Below, in pieces: positions 8,133 through 17,358 of a stretch of 64,000 bases of DNA. The position numbers and the translations under genes were made by a program. Under the pieces are notes generated by a model. It ran no database searches and had not been told where the DNA came from. It saw nothing but the letters and a program-made list of their open reading frames with translations. Within the stretch, counting starts at the first letter, position 1. Every line of letters starts with the position of its first letter. Location: positions 62,001-126,000 of the forward strand of contig WGLN01000009.1 in NCBI GenBank assembly GCA_016125555.1. The letters are read 5' to 3'. This DNA comes from Porphyrobacter sp. GTDB lineage: Bacteria; Pseudomonadota; Alphaproteobacteria; Sphingomonadales; Sphingomonadaceae.

Positions 8133-8741
8133 TCACGCGATGCGGTTGAAGCGTTCGAACTCGGGCCGCGGCGAACGGTCGAACAGGCTGTCGGGGTCGC
8201 CGTAGCCGATCGAGCAGATGAAATTGACCCGGTGGCGCGGCGCGTCGGCGAAGAAGGCGGCGTTCACCGCATCGGCATCGAAGCCCGACATCGGCCCGCA
8301 ATCGAGCCCCAACGCGCGCGCGGCGAGCATCAGGTAGGCGCCCTGCAGCGAGGAATTGCGGAACGCGCCTTCCTTGCGGCCTTCCTCGTCACCCTCGAAC
8401 CAGCTCTTGGCGTCGGTGTGCGGGAACAGCCACGGCAGTTCCTCGTGGAAGTCGATGTCATAGCCGATGACGGCGGTGACAGGCGCGGTCTTGACCTTCT
8501 CCTTGTTGCCATCCGACACGCATGCGACGAGCTTCGCCCGAGCCTCGTCCGACTTGACCCACACGATCCTGACCGGCTGCATGTTCGCCGAAGTCGGCGC
8601 CATCTTCATCAGGTCCCAGATCGCATGGAGCTGCTCGTCCGAGACCGGCTTGTCGAGCCAGCCATTGTAGCTGCGGGCGTCGTTGAACAGCTGGGCGAGC
8701 GCCGCGTCCGAGAGGACGTGGTCGTGGAATTGCGTGGTCAT
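8133..8741 (-). CDS. Nitroreductase-family protein, RutE/HadB type
   Basis: A 202-residue FMN-dependent nitroreductase-fold protein. The N-terminal part with ARSYNGWLDKPVSD and MKMAPTSANMQPVRIVWV is characteristic of the RutE/HadB group (malonic semialdehyde reductases of the pyrimidine-degradation Rut pathway and relatives). The C-terminal part has GLDCGPMSGFD. No other rut gene is nearby, so the substrate is uncertain, and a general quinone, nitro or semialdehyde reductase is possible. It lies 27 nt upstream of the next minus-strand gap and is likely transcribed after the Nfu gene. Confidence 0.85.
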   Translation of the reverse strand: MTTQFHDHVLSDAALAQLFNDARSYNGWLDKPVSDEQLHAIWDLMKMAPTSANMQPVRIVWVKSDEARAKLVACVSDGNKEKVKTAPVTAVIGYDIDFHEELPWLFPHTDAKSWFEGDEEGRKEGAFRNSSLQGAYLMLAARALGLDCGPMSGFDADAVNAAFFADAPRHRVNFICSIGYGDPDSLFDRSPRPEFERFNRIA

Positions 8742-8768
8742 GGGAAATCCCCGTGGAAAGGAAGAAAA

Positions 8769-9350
8769 TCAGGCGGCTCTGACTTCAACGACCTCGGGGA
8801 CATAATGTTTCAGCAGCCCCTCGATGCCGTGCTTCAATGTCGCGGTGCTCGACGGGCAGCCCGAGCACGAGCCCTGCAGGGTGAGGTAGACCACCCCGTC
8901 ACGGAAACCGCGATAGGCGATGTCGCCGCCGTCACCCGCGACGGCCGGCCGCACGCGGGTTTCGAGCAGTTCGTTGATCGCCGCGATGACCTCTGCGTCT
9001 TCGGCGCGCTCCTCGACCGCCATGTCGTCCTCGGGCGCGGGCACGGCGATGCCGCTGGCGCTGCCACCGGCGAACAGCGGCGCCTCGGAAACGAAGTGGT
9101 CGAGCAGGATCGCGATCACCTGCGGCTTGAGCGCGCTCCAATCGGCGCCCGGCGCGGCGGTGACGCTCACGAAGTCGGCGCCGAAGAACACGTTCACCAC
9201 ATCGCCCGTGTCGAAGATCGCCTGTGCCAGCGGGCTCGCCTCGGCGGCCTCGGGCGTTGCAAATTCGCGGCTGCCCGAAGGCATCACCGGGCGCCCGGGC
9301 AGGAACTTGAGCGCGGCGGGGTTCGGGGTGGTTTCGGTCTCGATGAACAT
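8769..9350 (-). CDS. nfuA: Fe-S cluster scaffold/carrier of the Nfu family
   Basis: A 193-residue protein with an N-terminal Nfu_N domain (MFIETETTPNPAALKFLPG, about residues 1-90) and a C-terminal NifU-like domain (about 115-190) carrying the cluster-binding CSGC motif (GSCSGCPSS). It carries Fe-S clusters to target enzymes. This domain order is that of eukaryotic Nfu1 and alphaproteobacterial Nfu, not E. coli NfuA, whose N-terminal domain is different. The frame is open far upstream in antisense to the M16 gene, but the ATG at 9350 gives the conserved N-terminus. Confidence 0.94.
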   Translation of the reverse strand: MFIETETTPNPAALKFLPGRPVMPSGSREFATPEAAEASPLAQAIFDTGDVVNVFFGADFVSVTAAPGADWSALKPQVIAILLDHFVSEAPLFAGGSASGIAVPAPEDDMAVEERAEDAEVIAAINELLETRVRPAVAGDGGDIAYRGFRDGVVYLTLQGSCSGCPSSTATLKHGIEGLLKHYVPEVVEVRAA

Positions 9351-9440
9351 GGGCGCCAATTTAGGTGTCCGGCGGCGCAAGGACAAGCGGGCGCAAGCAT
9401 TCACTATCTCTTCAGGGATCGCCGGCCTATAAGCCTCGCC

Positions 9441-12400
9441 ATGACGTCGCTTTCCCGCGCATTCCGCGCTTTCGCCCTCCTTATTGCCTCGCTGGTTCTC
9501 GTGCAGCCGCTTTCGGCCCGGCAGGCGGACACCGCCTCGGCCCAAGCCGCGCCCCCGCTCGCCGATGTGCCCGCGCCCACGGCGTTGCAGGGCGAGGACG
9601 AGGTGCCGTGGCTCTACCGCGGCTCGGACGTCCCGCGCGACGACCAGTGGCTGTTCGGCGAGATGAAGAACGGCCTGCGCTACGCGGTGCGCCGCAACGG
9701 GGTGCCGCCGCGGCAGGTCTCGATCCGGGTGCGCATCGACGCCGGCTCCCTTTACGAGCAGGACAGCGAGCAAGGCTTCGCGCACCTTCTCGAACACCTG
9801 CTGTTTCGCGAAAGCAAGTATCTCGAGAACGGTCAGGCGATTGCCGCCTGGCAGCGGCTCGGCGCGACCTTCGGCAGCGATGCCAATGCCGAGACCACGC
9901 CGACGCAGACCGTATTCAAGCTGGACATCCCCGACATCAGCGACGCCAAGCTCAAGGAGAGCTTCAAGCTGCTGTCCGGCATGGTACGCGCGCCGGTGCT
10001 GAACGACGCCAACGTCGCCACCGAACGCCCGATCGTGCTGGCCGAGAAGCGCGAGCGCGGCGGCGCCGGGCAGCGCATGGCCGAACTCACCCGCCAGACC
10101 TTCTTTGCCGGCCAGCGGCTCGCCACCCGCAGCCCGATCGGCACCGACGAAACCCTGAACGCGGCGACAGGCAAGGCGGTGAAGGCCTTTTACGACCGCT
10201 GGTACCGGCCCGAGAACACCGTGATCGTGGTCGCGGGCGATGCCGATCCGATGGTGCTTGCCGGGCTGGTCGAAAAGTGGTTCGGCGATTGGCAGGGCAC
10301 CGGCAAGCCCGGCACCGCCCCGGATTTCGGCGATCCGGTTCCGCCCGCGAACGCGGCCGACGCGCCGGGCGCGCCGGCGCCGATCGGGGAGCTTGCGGTC
10401 GGCGTCGAGCCCGATCTGCCGCGCAGCCTCACCTATGCGGTGATGCGCCCCTGGCGCCCGGTGCAGGATACGATCGCGTACAATCAGGGCCTGCTGCTCG
10501 ACGCGGTCGCGCAGGCGATCATCAACCGCCGGCTCGAAGCGCGCGCGCGGGGCGGCGGAAGCTTCCTCTATGCGCAGGTCAACCAGGACGACGTCTCGCG
10601 CTCGGCCGATGCCACCTTCGTGACCTTCGCCCCGCTGACCGGCGACTGGCAGGCCGCGCTCGCCGACGTGCGCAGCGTCATCGCCGACGCGCGCGTCAAT
10701 CCGCCGACCCAGGAGGAGATCGACCGCGAGGCCGCCGAGTTCGACGTCGTCTTCGCCAACGAAGTCGAACAGGAAAGCGTCCAGTCGGGCTCCAATCTCG
10801 CCAACGATCTCGTCAACGCGGTCGACATCCGCGAGACCGTGGCCGCGCCCAAGGTGGTGCTCGACGTGTTCCGCGGAATGAAGGCGAAGCTCACCCCGGC
10901 CGAGGTGCTGGCGCATACGCAGAGCCTGTTCGAGGGGGTGGTGACCCGCTCGGTCTATGTCACCCCCGAAACCGGCGAAGCGGACCCGGCGGCGCTGCGC
11001 ACGGCATTGGCGCGCGAGCCCGAGGTCGATGGCAGCGCCCGGCTGGCGGCGCAGAGCATCTCGTTCAAGGACCTTCCTCCGGTCGGCGAGCCGGGCACCA
11101 TCGTCAGCCAGGAGCCGCTCGGCGTACTCGACATCGAGCAGGTCGACTTCGCCAACGGCGTCAAGGCGCTGGTCTGGGCGAATGATGCCGAGCCGGGCCG
11201 CGTGACGGTCCGGGTGCGGTTCGGCGCCGGTTATCGCGGCTTCGATGCGGACAGCGCGGTCTATGCCTCGCTCGGCGAGGCGGCGCTGGTCGGCTCGGGT
11301 CTCGGCGAACTCGGCCAGAACGAGATCGACCGCCTCTCGACCGGACGCAAGCTGGGCTTCGACTTCGCAATCGACGATGCGGTGTTCACCTTCACGGCGC
11401 AGACCCGCTCGGAGGACGTCGCCGACCAGCTCTACCTGTTCGCCGCCAAGCTCGGGATGCCGCGCTGGGACCCGGAACCCGTGATCCGCGCCAAGGCGGC
11501 CGCCGAACTGGCCTACAACACCTATGCGACGAGCCCCGGCGGGGTGCTCAACCGCGATCTGGAATATCTCGTCACCGCGCGCGACCCGCGCTTTGCCACT
11601 CCGGGACCCGCGGCGCTCAAGGGGGTCACTCCGGAAGGGTTCCGCAAGGTCTGGGAGCCGCTGCTGAAGCAGGGACCGATCGAGGTGCTGGTGTTCGGCG
11701 AATTCGACAAGCCCGCGATCATCGAACAGCTGCGCAAGACCTTCGGCGCGCTGCCCCCGCGCGAGCCGATCCCGGCGGAGGTCGCCGACCGCGTGCCCGG
11801 CTTCGCGTCCACGCCCGACGCGCCCGAGGTCGTCCACCACCGCGGCGACGCCAACCAGGCCGCCGCCGTGGTCGCCTGGCCGAGCGGCGGCGGGGTCGCG
11901 AGCCTGCGCGAAAGCCGCCAGCTCGAAATCCTCACCCAGCTGTTCAACAACCGTCTGCTCGATGCGCTGCGCGAACGGGCGGGTGCAAGCTACTCGCCGC
12001 AGGTCTTCTCCAAATGGCCGGAGGACCTGCCGAGCGGCGGGCGCATCACCGCGCTCGCCCAGCTCGAACCCGAGTTCGTGCCGATCTTCTTTCAGGAGGC
12101 CGAACGCATCGCCAAGGACCTCGCCGCCAATCCGCCCAGCGCGGACGAACTGGCGCGCGTCACCGAGCCGCTCGCCCAGCTGATCCGGCGGGCGTCCACC
12201 GGCAACCAGTTCTGGCTCTACAACCTCGAGGGGGCGACGACCGATCCGCAGCGCGTGGCCCTGCTGCGCAGCCTGCTGGCGGACTATTCGCAGACCAGCC
12301 CGCAGGTGATGCAGTTCCTCGCCGACCGCTACCTCGCCAAGCGCACGCCGTTCCGGCTGGCGGTGATCCCCGAGGGGCAGGACCTCGCCAAGGCACCGCC

Positions 12401-12449
12401 CGCAAGTGCTGGCGCTGCGGCGGGTCAGGTGCAGACCGAGGGCCGCTGA
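9441..12449 (+). CDS. M16-family zinc metallopeptidase, duplicated-domain form
   Basis: A 1002-residue exported peptidase of the pitrilysin/PqqL type. A signal peptide (about residues 1-28) is followed by a first M16 half with the inverted zinc motif HLLEH (residues 115-119) and the downstream glutamate region LAEKRERGG. The second half (about 560-990) lacks HxxEH and probably forms the other wall of the clamshell, as in periplasmic PqqL-like enzymes. Substrates are usually short peptides, and the specific one is unknown. The ATG at 9441 is chosen because it begins the signal peptide, although the frame is open far upstream. An AGCCTC tract and promoter-like sequence are not evident. Confidence 0.92.
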   Translation: MTSLSRAFRAFALLIASLVLVQPLSARQADTASAQAAPPLADVPAPTALQGEDEVPWLYRGSDVPRDDQWLFGEMKNGLRYAVRRNGVPPRQVSIRVRIDAGSLYEQDSEQGFAHLLEHLLFRESKYLENGQAIAAWQRLGATFGSDANAETTPTQTVFKLDIPDISDAKLKESFKLLSGMVRAPVLNDANVATERPIVLAEKRERGGAGQRMAELTRQTFFAGQRLATRSPIGTDETLNAATGKAVKAFYDRWYRPENTVIVVAGDADPMVLAGLVEKWFGDWQGTGKPGTAPDFGDPVPPANAADAPGAPAPIGELAVGVEPDLPRSLTYAVMRPWRPVQDTIAYNQGLLLDAVAQAIINRRLEARARGGGSFLYAQVNQDDVSRSADATFVTFAPLTGDWQAALADVRSVIADARVNPPTQEEIDREAAEFDVVFANEVEQESVQSGSNLANDLVNAVDIRETVAAPKVVLDVFRGMKAKLTPAEVLAHTQSLFEGVVTRSVYVTPETGEADPAALRTALAREPEVDGSARLAAQSISFKDLPPVGEPGTIVSQEPLGVLDIEQVDFANGVKALVWANDAEPGRVTVRVRFGAGYRGFDADSAVYASLGEAALVGSGLGELGQNEIDRLSTGRKLGFDFAIDDAVFTFTAQTRSEDVADQLYLFAAKLGMPRWDPEPVIRAKAAAELAYNTYATSPGGVLNRDLEYLVTARDPRFATPGPAALKGVTPEGFRKVWEPLLKQGPIEVLVFGEFDKPAIIEQLRKTFGALPPREPIPAEVADRVPGFASTPDAPEVVHHRGDANQAAAVVAWPSGGGVASLRESRQLEILTQLFNNRLLDALRERAGASYSPQVFSKWPEDLPSGGRITALAQLEPEFVPIFFQEAERIAKDLAANPPSADELARVTEPLAQLIRRASTGNQFWLYNLEGATTDPQRVALLRSLLADYSQTSPQVMQFLADRYLAKRTPFRLAVIPEGQDLAKAPPASAGAAAGQVQTEGR

Positions 12450-12484
12450 TCGGCCCTGGCGATTGCCGCGCACGGGAAATAAAG

Positions 12485-12512
12485 TTGTCCCGGCGGGCAT
12501 TGTCGCTTTACA
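12485..12512 (+). promoter_or_regulatory. Possible promoter of the DAHP synthase gene
   Basis: TTGTCC (12485-12490) and TTTACA (12507-12512) are separated by 16 bp in the gap upstream of the DAHP synthase gene. They are fair matches to a sigma-70-type promoter. No experimental or comparative support is available. Confidence 0.3.
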
Positions 12513-12540
12513 AATGAAACGCGCCTCCTGTAGCGGCGCC

Positions 12541-12559
12541 CCGCGCCCCGAGGGCGCGG
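12541..12559 (+). other. Perfect 8-bp hairpin before the DAHP synthase start
   Basis: CCGCGCCC, a CGA loop, and GGGCGCGG form a perfect stem 22 nt before the GTG start at 12582. There is no T tract after it, so it is not a typical terminator. It lies in the 5' leader and could affect translation or mRNA stability. Confidence 0.5.
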
Positions 12560-12581
12560 CAGCAATGGAAGAGTTGGAAAA

Positions 12582-13964
12582 GTGCCCGAGACCTGGACCC
12601 CGGATAGCTGGAAGACCCGCGAGGCGCGGCACCTTCCGCATTACGAGGACGCCGCCGAACTGGCCGAGGCGGAGACGACGCTCGCCTCCTATCCGCCATT
12701 GGTCTTTGCCGGCGAGGCGCGGGCGCTGAAGGCCGATCTCGCCGATGTCGCGAACGGCCACGGCTTCCTCCTGCAGGGCGGCGATTGCGCCGAGAGCTTC
12801 GCCGAGTTCCACCCCAACAACATCCGCGACACCTTCCGCGTGCTGCTGCAGATGGCGGTGGTGATGACCTTCGCGAGCAAGCGCCCGGTGGTGAAGGTCG
12901 GGCGCATGGCGGGCCAGTTCGCCAAGCCGCGCTCCTCGCCGACCGAGACCATCGGCGACGTGACCCTGCCGAGCTATCTCGGCGACAACATCAACGGCAT
13001 CGAGTTCGACCCCGTCAGCCGCCGCAACGATCCGCAGCGCATGGTGCGCGCCTATTCGCAGGCCGCCGCGACATTGAACCTGCTGCGCGCCTTCGCCGGC
13101 GGTGGCTATGCTAACCTCAGGCAGGTCCACCAGTGGACGCTCGACTTCATGGGCCGCACGCCGTGGACCGAGAAGTTTGCCCAGATGGCCGACCGGATCG
13201 GCGAGGCATTGGATTTCATGGAGGCCTGCGGGGTAGACCCGGGCACCGTGCCGCAGCTTCAGGGCACCAGCTTCTACACCAGCCACGAGGCGCTGCTGCT
13301 GCCCTACGAACAGGCGATGACCCGGCGCGATTCGCTCACCGGGGACTGGTATGCGACTTCTGCGCACATGCTGTGGATCGGCGACCGCACGCGCTTCCCC
13401 GGCTCGGCGCATATCGAGTTCGCGCGCGGGATCGGCAATCCGCTGGGGATGAAGTGCGGGCCCAGCCTCGAGCCCGACGCGCTGCTGCGCCTGCTCGACG
13501 ATCTCAACCCGGCGCGCGAGGGCGGGCGCATCACGCTCATCAGCCGCTTCGGCCACGACAAGGTCGAGGACGGGTTGCCGCGCCTCGTGCGCGCAGTGCA
13601 GCGCGAAGGCCATCCGGTGGTGTGGTCCTGTGATCCGATGCACGGCAACGTCGTGAAATCGGAGAGCGGCTTCAAGACCCGCCCCTTCGACCGCATCTTG
13701 CGCGAGGTGAAGGGCTTCTTCGCGGTCCACCGCGCCGAAGGCTCGCACCCCGGCGGTATCCACATCGAGATGACCGGTCAGGACGTGACCGAATGCGTCG
13801 GCGGGGCGGTGGCGATCACGGAGGAACGCCTCGGCGACCGCTATCACACCCATTGCGACCCGCGCCTCAACGCCGAACAGTCGCTGGAACTCGCCTTCCT
13901 CGTCGCCGAGATGCTCAACGAGGCGGCCGGCACGCGCGATGCGGATGTCAGCCACGCCGCGTGA
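12582..13964 (+). CDS. Class II 3-deoxy-7-phosphoheptulonate (DAHP) synthase
   Basis: A 460-residue plant-type (class II) DAHP synthase, the first enzyme of the shikimate pathway, condensing phosphoenolpyruvate and erythrose-4-phosphate. Recognisable segments include [14 protein letters not shown] (about residue 65), [17 protein letters not shown] (about 104), WSCDPMHGN (about 350) and [15 protein letters not shown] (about 390). Length matches the family. It starts with GTG at 12582, with GGAAAAG just upstream. It stands alone between M16 and the ergothioneine genes. Confidence 0.95.
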   Translation: MPETWTPDSWKTREARHLPHYEDAAELAEAETTLASYPPLVFAGEARALKADLADVANGHGFLLQGGDCAESFAEFHPNNIRDTFRVLLQMAVVMTFASKRPVVKVGRMAGQFAKPRSSPTETIGDVTLPSYLGDNINGIEFDPVSRRNDPQRMVRAYSQAAATLNLLRAFAGGGYANLRQVHQWTLDFMGRTPWTEKFAQMADRIGEALDFMEACGVDPGTVPQLQGTSFYTSHEALLLPYEQAMTRRDSLTGDWYATSAHMLWIGDRTRFPGSAHIEFARGIGNPLGMKCGPSLEPDALLRLLDDLNPAREGGRITLISRFGHDKVEDGLPRLVRAVQREGHPVVWSCDPMHGNVVKSESGFKTRPFDRILREVKGFFAVHRAEGSHPGGIHIEMTGQDVTECVGGAVAITEERLGDRYHTHCDPRLNAEQSLELAFLVAEMLNEAAGTRDADVSHAA

Positions 13965-14088
13965 ACGGGTCCCCGCGCCCTCCTGACGGGGCGGCTCGGC
14001 GCAAAAAGCTGATCGGAGTGATGATTTTCCGCTAGCTTTGTAGCTATTCTGGGTCGCGGGGCTGTAACGCCCGCGGGCCAGGGTCCGT

Positions 14089-15393
14089 ATGTCCATGGCA
14101 AGGCCGCAGCGGGAGGGGCGCGTGCAGAGCAGCAGCAGACGGCAGGATGGCAGGCAGGAAGCCGCGGCGCTCTCCGAGAGTTTCCGTGCGACCCGCGCGC
14201 TGAGCGAGGCGCTGGCAGCGCCGCTCAGCGATGCCGATGCGACCATCCAGTCGATGGAGGACGCGAGCCCCGCCAAGTGGCATCTCGCGCACACGACGTG
14301 GTTCTGGGAGACCTTCCTCCTGCGGGACCACCTCACCGGCTACCGGCGCCACCGCGAGGACTGGCCGTTCCTGTTCAACTCCTACTACGAGGCCGAAGGC
14401 GCGCGCATCGCGCGCTTCTCGCGCGGGCTGCTGTCGCGTCCGACGCTCGAGGAAGTGCTGGAATGGCGCGCGGTCGTGAATGACGCCATGACGCCGTTGC
14501 TTGGCGATCCCGCTCTTGCAGACCTGATCGCGCTGGGCGTCGCGCACGAACAGCAGCATATCGAGCTGCTGCTGACCGACATCAAGCATGCGCTGTTCCA
14601 GAACCCGCTGGGCCCGGCGATGTGGGAGGGCGCACCGCCGACCGCCGCTCCGGACACGCCGCTCGGCTGGCATCGCCACCCCGGCGGCATCGCGCTGATC
14701 GGCCATCAAGGCGGCGGCTTCGCCTTCGACAACGAGGGCCCGGCCCACCGCGTGCTGCTCGAACCCTTCGCGCTTGCCGACCGGCTGGTGACCAACGCCG
14801 AATGGGAGGACTTCATCGCGGACGGCGGCTATCGCGATGCCCGCCTGTGGCTCTCGGACGGCTGGGCATGGGTCCAGCGCGAAGGCATCGCTGCGCCGCT
14901 CTACTGGCACGAGGACCGGCACTTCACCCATCAGGGCTGGCAGAAGCGCGACCCTCACGCGCCTGTCACCCACATTTCCCATTTCGAGGCCGATGCCTTC
15001 GCCACATGGGCGGGTGCGCGCCTGCCGACGGAGTTCGAATGGGAGGCGATCGCGCGCGGGCAGGACGGCACGGCAGCGCTCGCCGCGCACGATCCTGCGG
15101 GCGGCAATCAGCTCGACGGTGCGGCGCCTCCGCTGCCGCGCGGCGGCGAGGGGTTGTTCGGCGATGGCTGGCAATTCACCCGCTCCGGCTACCTCCCCTA
15201 TCCGCGCTTCCGCCCGGCCGAAGGCGCGGTGGGCGAATACAACGGCAAGTTCATGAGCGGCCAGGTGGTGCTGCGCGGCGCCAGTTGCGCCACGGTGCGC
15301 GGCCATTCGCGGCCCTCCTATCGCAATTTCTTCTATCCCCACCAGCGCTGGCAGTTCACCGGCGTGCGGCTGGCAAAGGACGGTGACGCATGA
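14089..15393 (+). CDS. egtB: Ergothioneine biosynthesis sulfoxide synthase EgtB
   Basis: A 434-residue non-haem iron enzyme that joins hercynine to a cysteine-type thiol with oxygen. An N-terminal DinB-like domain supplies the iron site: HLAHTTWFWE (His65/His68 region) and HEQQHIELL (His153 and His157). The C-terminal formylglycine-enzyme-like domain (about 195-430) contains WEWEAIARG and GASCATVRGHSRPSYRNFF-type core segments. Its stop overlaps the egtD start by 4 nt (ATGA). EgtC and EgtE genes are not visible here. Confidence 0.94.
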   Translation: MSMARPQREGRVQSSSRRQDGRQEAAALSESFRATRALSEALAAPLSDADATIQSMEDASPAKWHLAHTTWFWETFLLRDHLTGYRRHREDWPFLFNSYYEAEGARIARFSRGLLSRPTLEEVLEWRAVVNDAMTPLLGDPALADLIALGVAHEQQHIELLLTDIKHALFQNPLGPAMWEGAPPTAAPDTPLGWHRHPGGIALIGHQGGGFAFDNEGPAHRVLLEPFALADRLVTNAEWEDFIADGGYRDARLWLSDGWAWVQREGIAAPLYWHEDRHFTHQGWQKRDPHAPVTHISHFEADAFATWAGARLPTEFEWEAIARGQDGTAALAAHDPAGGNQLDGAAPPLPRGGEGLFGDGWQFTRSGYLPYPRFRPAEGAVGEYNGKFMSGQVVLRGASCATVRGHSRPSYRNFFYPHQRWQFTGVRLAKDGDA

Positions 15394-16376
15394 CCAACCC
15401 GACGGGTCTCAAGCTGGTCGAGCGCGACGCAAGCGGGGTCGACACGGCCTTTCGCGCCGACGTGCTCGCCGGACTGGCAGAGGCGCAGAAGGCGATCCCG
15501 GCGCGCTGGTTCTACGATGATGCCGGCTCGCAGCTGTTCGAGGACATCACCCGGCTGCCGGAATATTACCCGACCCGCGCCGAAACCGAGATCCTGCGCG
15601 AAAGGGCCGATGAATTCGCCGAATTGATCGGACCGGGCCGCGCGGTGGTCGAGTTCGGTTCGGGCTCCTCGGTCAAGACCCCGCTGCTGCTCTCTGCGAT
15701 CAAGCCTTCGGCCTATGTGCCGCTCGACATCGCGGGCGATTTCCTGCGCGCTTCCTCCGCCGCGCTGGCGGAGAAGTTTCCCGGCCTGCCCGTCCATCCG
15801 GTCGAGGCGGATTTCATGCGCCGTGTGGAACTGCCCGGCGAGATCGCGGACCTTCCCAAGCTCGGCTTCTTCCCCGGATCGACCATCGGCAACATGGTCG
15901 CGCGCACCGCCACGGACCTGCTGCGCTCGATGCGCGAAACGCTCGGGGTCGGCGCGCTGTTGCTGATCGGCATGGACCTCATCAAGGACGAGGCGGTGCT
16001 GAAGGCGGCCTATGACGATGCCGCGGGGGTGACGGCCAAGTTCAACCTCAACCTCCTTCACCGGATCAACCGCGAACTGGGCGGCAACATCCCGGTCGAT
16101 GCTTTCGCCCATGAAGCGCGCTGGAACGACACTTACGCGCGGATCGAGATGCACCTGGTGGCGAAATCCGACGTGCGCTTTTCGGTAAGCGGTCAGAGCT
16201 TCGCGATGGCCGAGGGGGAGTCCATCCACACCGAGAACAGCCACAAGTTCACCCGCCGCACCGCCTACACGCTGCTCGCGGCCGGCGGCTGGGAACCGCG
16301 CGCGCGCTGGACCGACAGCGAACAGCGTTTCTCGCTCCTGCTCGCCGAGGCGCGGCCGCCGCGCAGCGCGCCCTGA
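15390..16376 (+). CDS. egtD: L-histidine N-alpha-methyltransferase EgtD
   Basis: A 328-residue SAM-dependent enzyme that trimethylates histidine to hercynine. The family opening RWFYDDAGSQLFEDITRLPEYYPTRAE is intact (shown in part: WFYDDAGSQLF, LPEYYPTRAE), as are the SAM-binding VVEFGSGSSVKT (about residue 86) and the GSTIGN segment (about 165). It is translationally coupled to egtB. Together the two supply the core ergothioneine route. Confidence 0.95.
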   Translation: MTNPTGLKLVERDASGVDTAFRADVLAGLAEAQKAIPARWFYDDAGSQLFEDITRLPEYYPTRAETEILRERADEFAELIGPGRAVVEFGSGSSVKTPLLLSAIKPSAYVPLDIAGDFLRASSAALAEKFPGLPVHPVEADFMRRVELPGEIADLPKLGFFPGSTIGNMVARTATDLLRSMRETLGVGALLLIGMDLIKDEAVLKAAYDDAAGVTAKFNLNLLHRINRELGGNIPVDAFAHEARWNDTYARIEMHLVAKSDVRFSVSGQSFAMAEGESIHTENSHKFTRRTAYTLLAAGGWEPRARWTDSEQRFSLLLAEARPPRSAP

Positions 16377-16407
16377 AACCGTCTCCCATCCCGTGCGTTG
16401 GCGCGGG

Positions 16408-17358
16408 ATGGACGGACATTTCAGCGACTATCTCCTCATCGGCGCGGGCATGGCAGGCCTTGCCTGTGCCACCGAGCTCTCCCGCAACGGCGCCAGCGTC
16501 ACCGTGCTTGACAAGGGACGCGGGCCCGGCGGTCGCATGGCGACGCGGCGCGTGGAGATCGGCGCAGCGAGCATCGGCTTCGATCACGGCGCGCAATATT
16601 TCACCGTCCGCGATCCCGCCTTCCGGCACGCTGTGGCGGAATGGGAGGCGGCAGGCGTCGCGGCCCGCTGGCCGGTCGCGGGCGAGGATGCATGGGTCGG
16701 CACCCCCGGCATGAATGCGCCGATCCGCGCAATGGCCGAAACACTCGATGTGCGCTGGGGTGTGCGCGCCGAGAGGCTGAACCGCGAGGACGGCCGGTGG
16801 CGCGTCGACACCGGCAGCGGCGCGCTCACCGCCGCTCGGGTTCTGGTCGCGGTGCCGGCCGAGCAGGCGGCGGTGCTGCTGGCCGAGGTCGCACCCGATC
16901 TCGCCGCGCTTGCGGCAGGCGTGAAGTCGGCGCCCTGCTGGGCAGCGATGGCGGCTTTCTCGCACCCCCTGCCGATTGCAGCCGATACCCTGCGCAGCGA
17001 GAGCGGCCCGCTGTCCTGGGCGGCGCGCAATTCGGCCAAGCCGGGACGTAGCGGGGCGGAGACCTGGGTGATCCACGCCAGTCCGGAGCGCAGCCATGAA
17101 CTGCTGGGCGCCGCCAAGGAGGACGCCGCAAGGGCGCTGCTCGCGGATTTCTTCGCGGCCTTCGGCATCGCGCCCGCCGCTCCGCTCCATTGCGACGCGC
17201 ACCGCTGGCTCTATGCCTTGCCCGGCGCAATCGGGGGCGAGGGCGCGCATTTCGATCCGGCGCTGGGCATCGGCGTTGCGGGCGACTGGCTGCGGGCTCC
17301 GCGGGTCGAAGCTGCGTGGCTGTCGGGCCGGGCGCTGGCGGAACGGGTGGTCCCCTAG
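16408..17358 (+). CDS. FAD-dependent oxidoreductase, renalase-like
   Basis: A 316-residue protein with a single Rossmann FAD-binding domain: LIGAGMAGLACATELSRNG at the N-terminus and then LDKGRGPGGRMATRR, followed by DHGAQYFTV. This matches bacterial renalase-like or amine-oxidase-like NAD(P)/FAD proteins. It follows egtD after about 30 nt and is probably in the same transcript, but a role in ergothioneine metabolism is unproven. ATG 16408 is preferred over an in-frame GTG at 16393. The stop TAG interlocks with the TAG of the convergent halogenase gene (CTAG). Confidence 0.85.
   Translation: MDGHFSDYLLIGAGMAGLACATELSRNGASVTVLDKGRGPGGRMATRRVEIGAASIGFDHGAQYFTVRDPAFRHAVAEWEAAGVAARWPVAGEDAWVGTPGMNAPIRAMAETLDVRWGVRAERLNREDGRWRVDTGSGALTAARVLVAVPAEQAAVLLAEVAPDLAALAAGVKSAPCWAAMAAFSHPLPIAADTLRSESGPLSWAARNSAKPGRSGAETWVIHASPERSHELLGAAKEDAARALLADFFAAFGIAPAAPLHCDAHRWLYALPGAIGGEGAHFDPALGIGVAGDWLRAPRVEAAWLSGRALAERVVP

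Noticed and set aside
7977..9440. Upstream extension of the M16 frame
   Set aside because: It is antisense to the nitroreductase and Nfu genes; the M16 signal peptide begins at 9441.
9351..14336. A very long minus-strand frame (over 1,600 codons) continuing upstream of the Nfu gene
   Set aside because: It is antisense to the well-supported M16 and DAHP synthase genes, and its composition (Arg/Ala/Gly/Glu-rich) is that of a shadow frame in GC-rich DNA.
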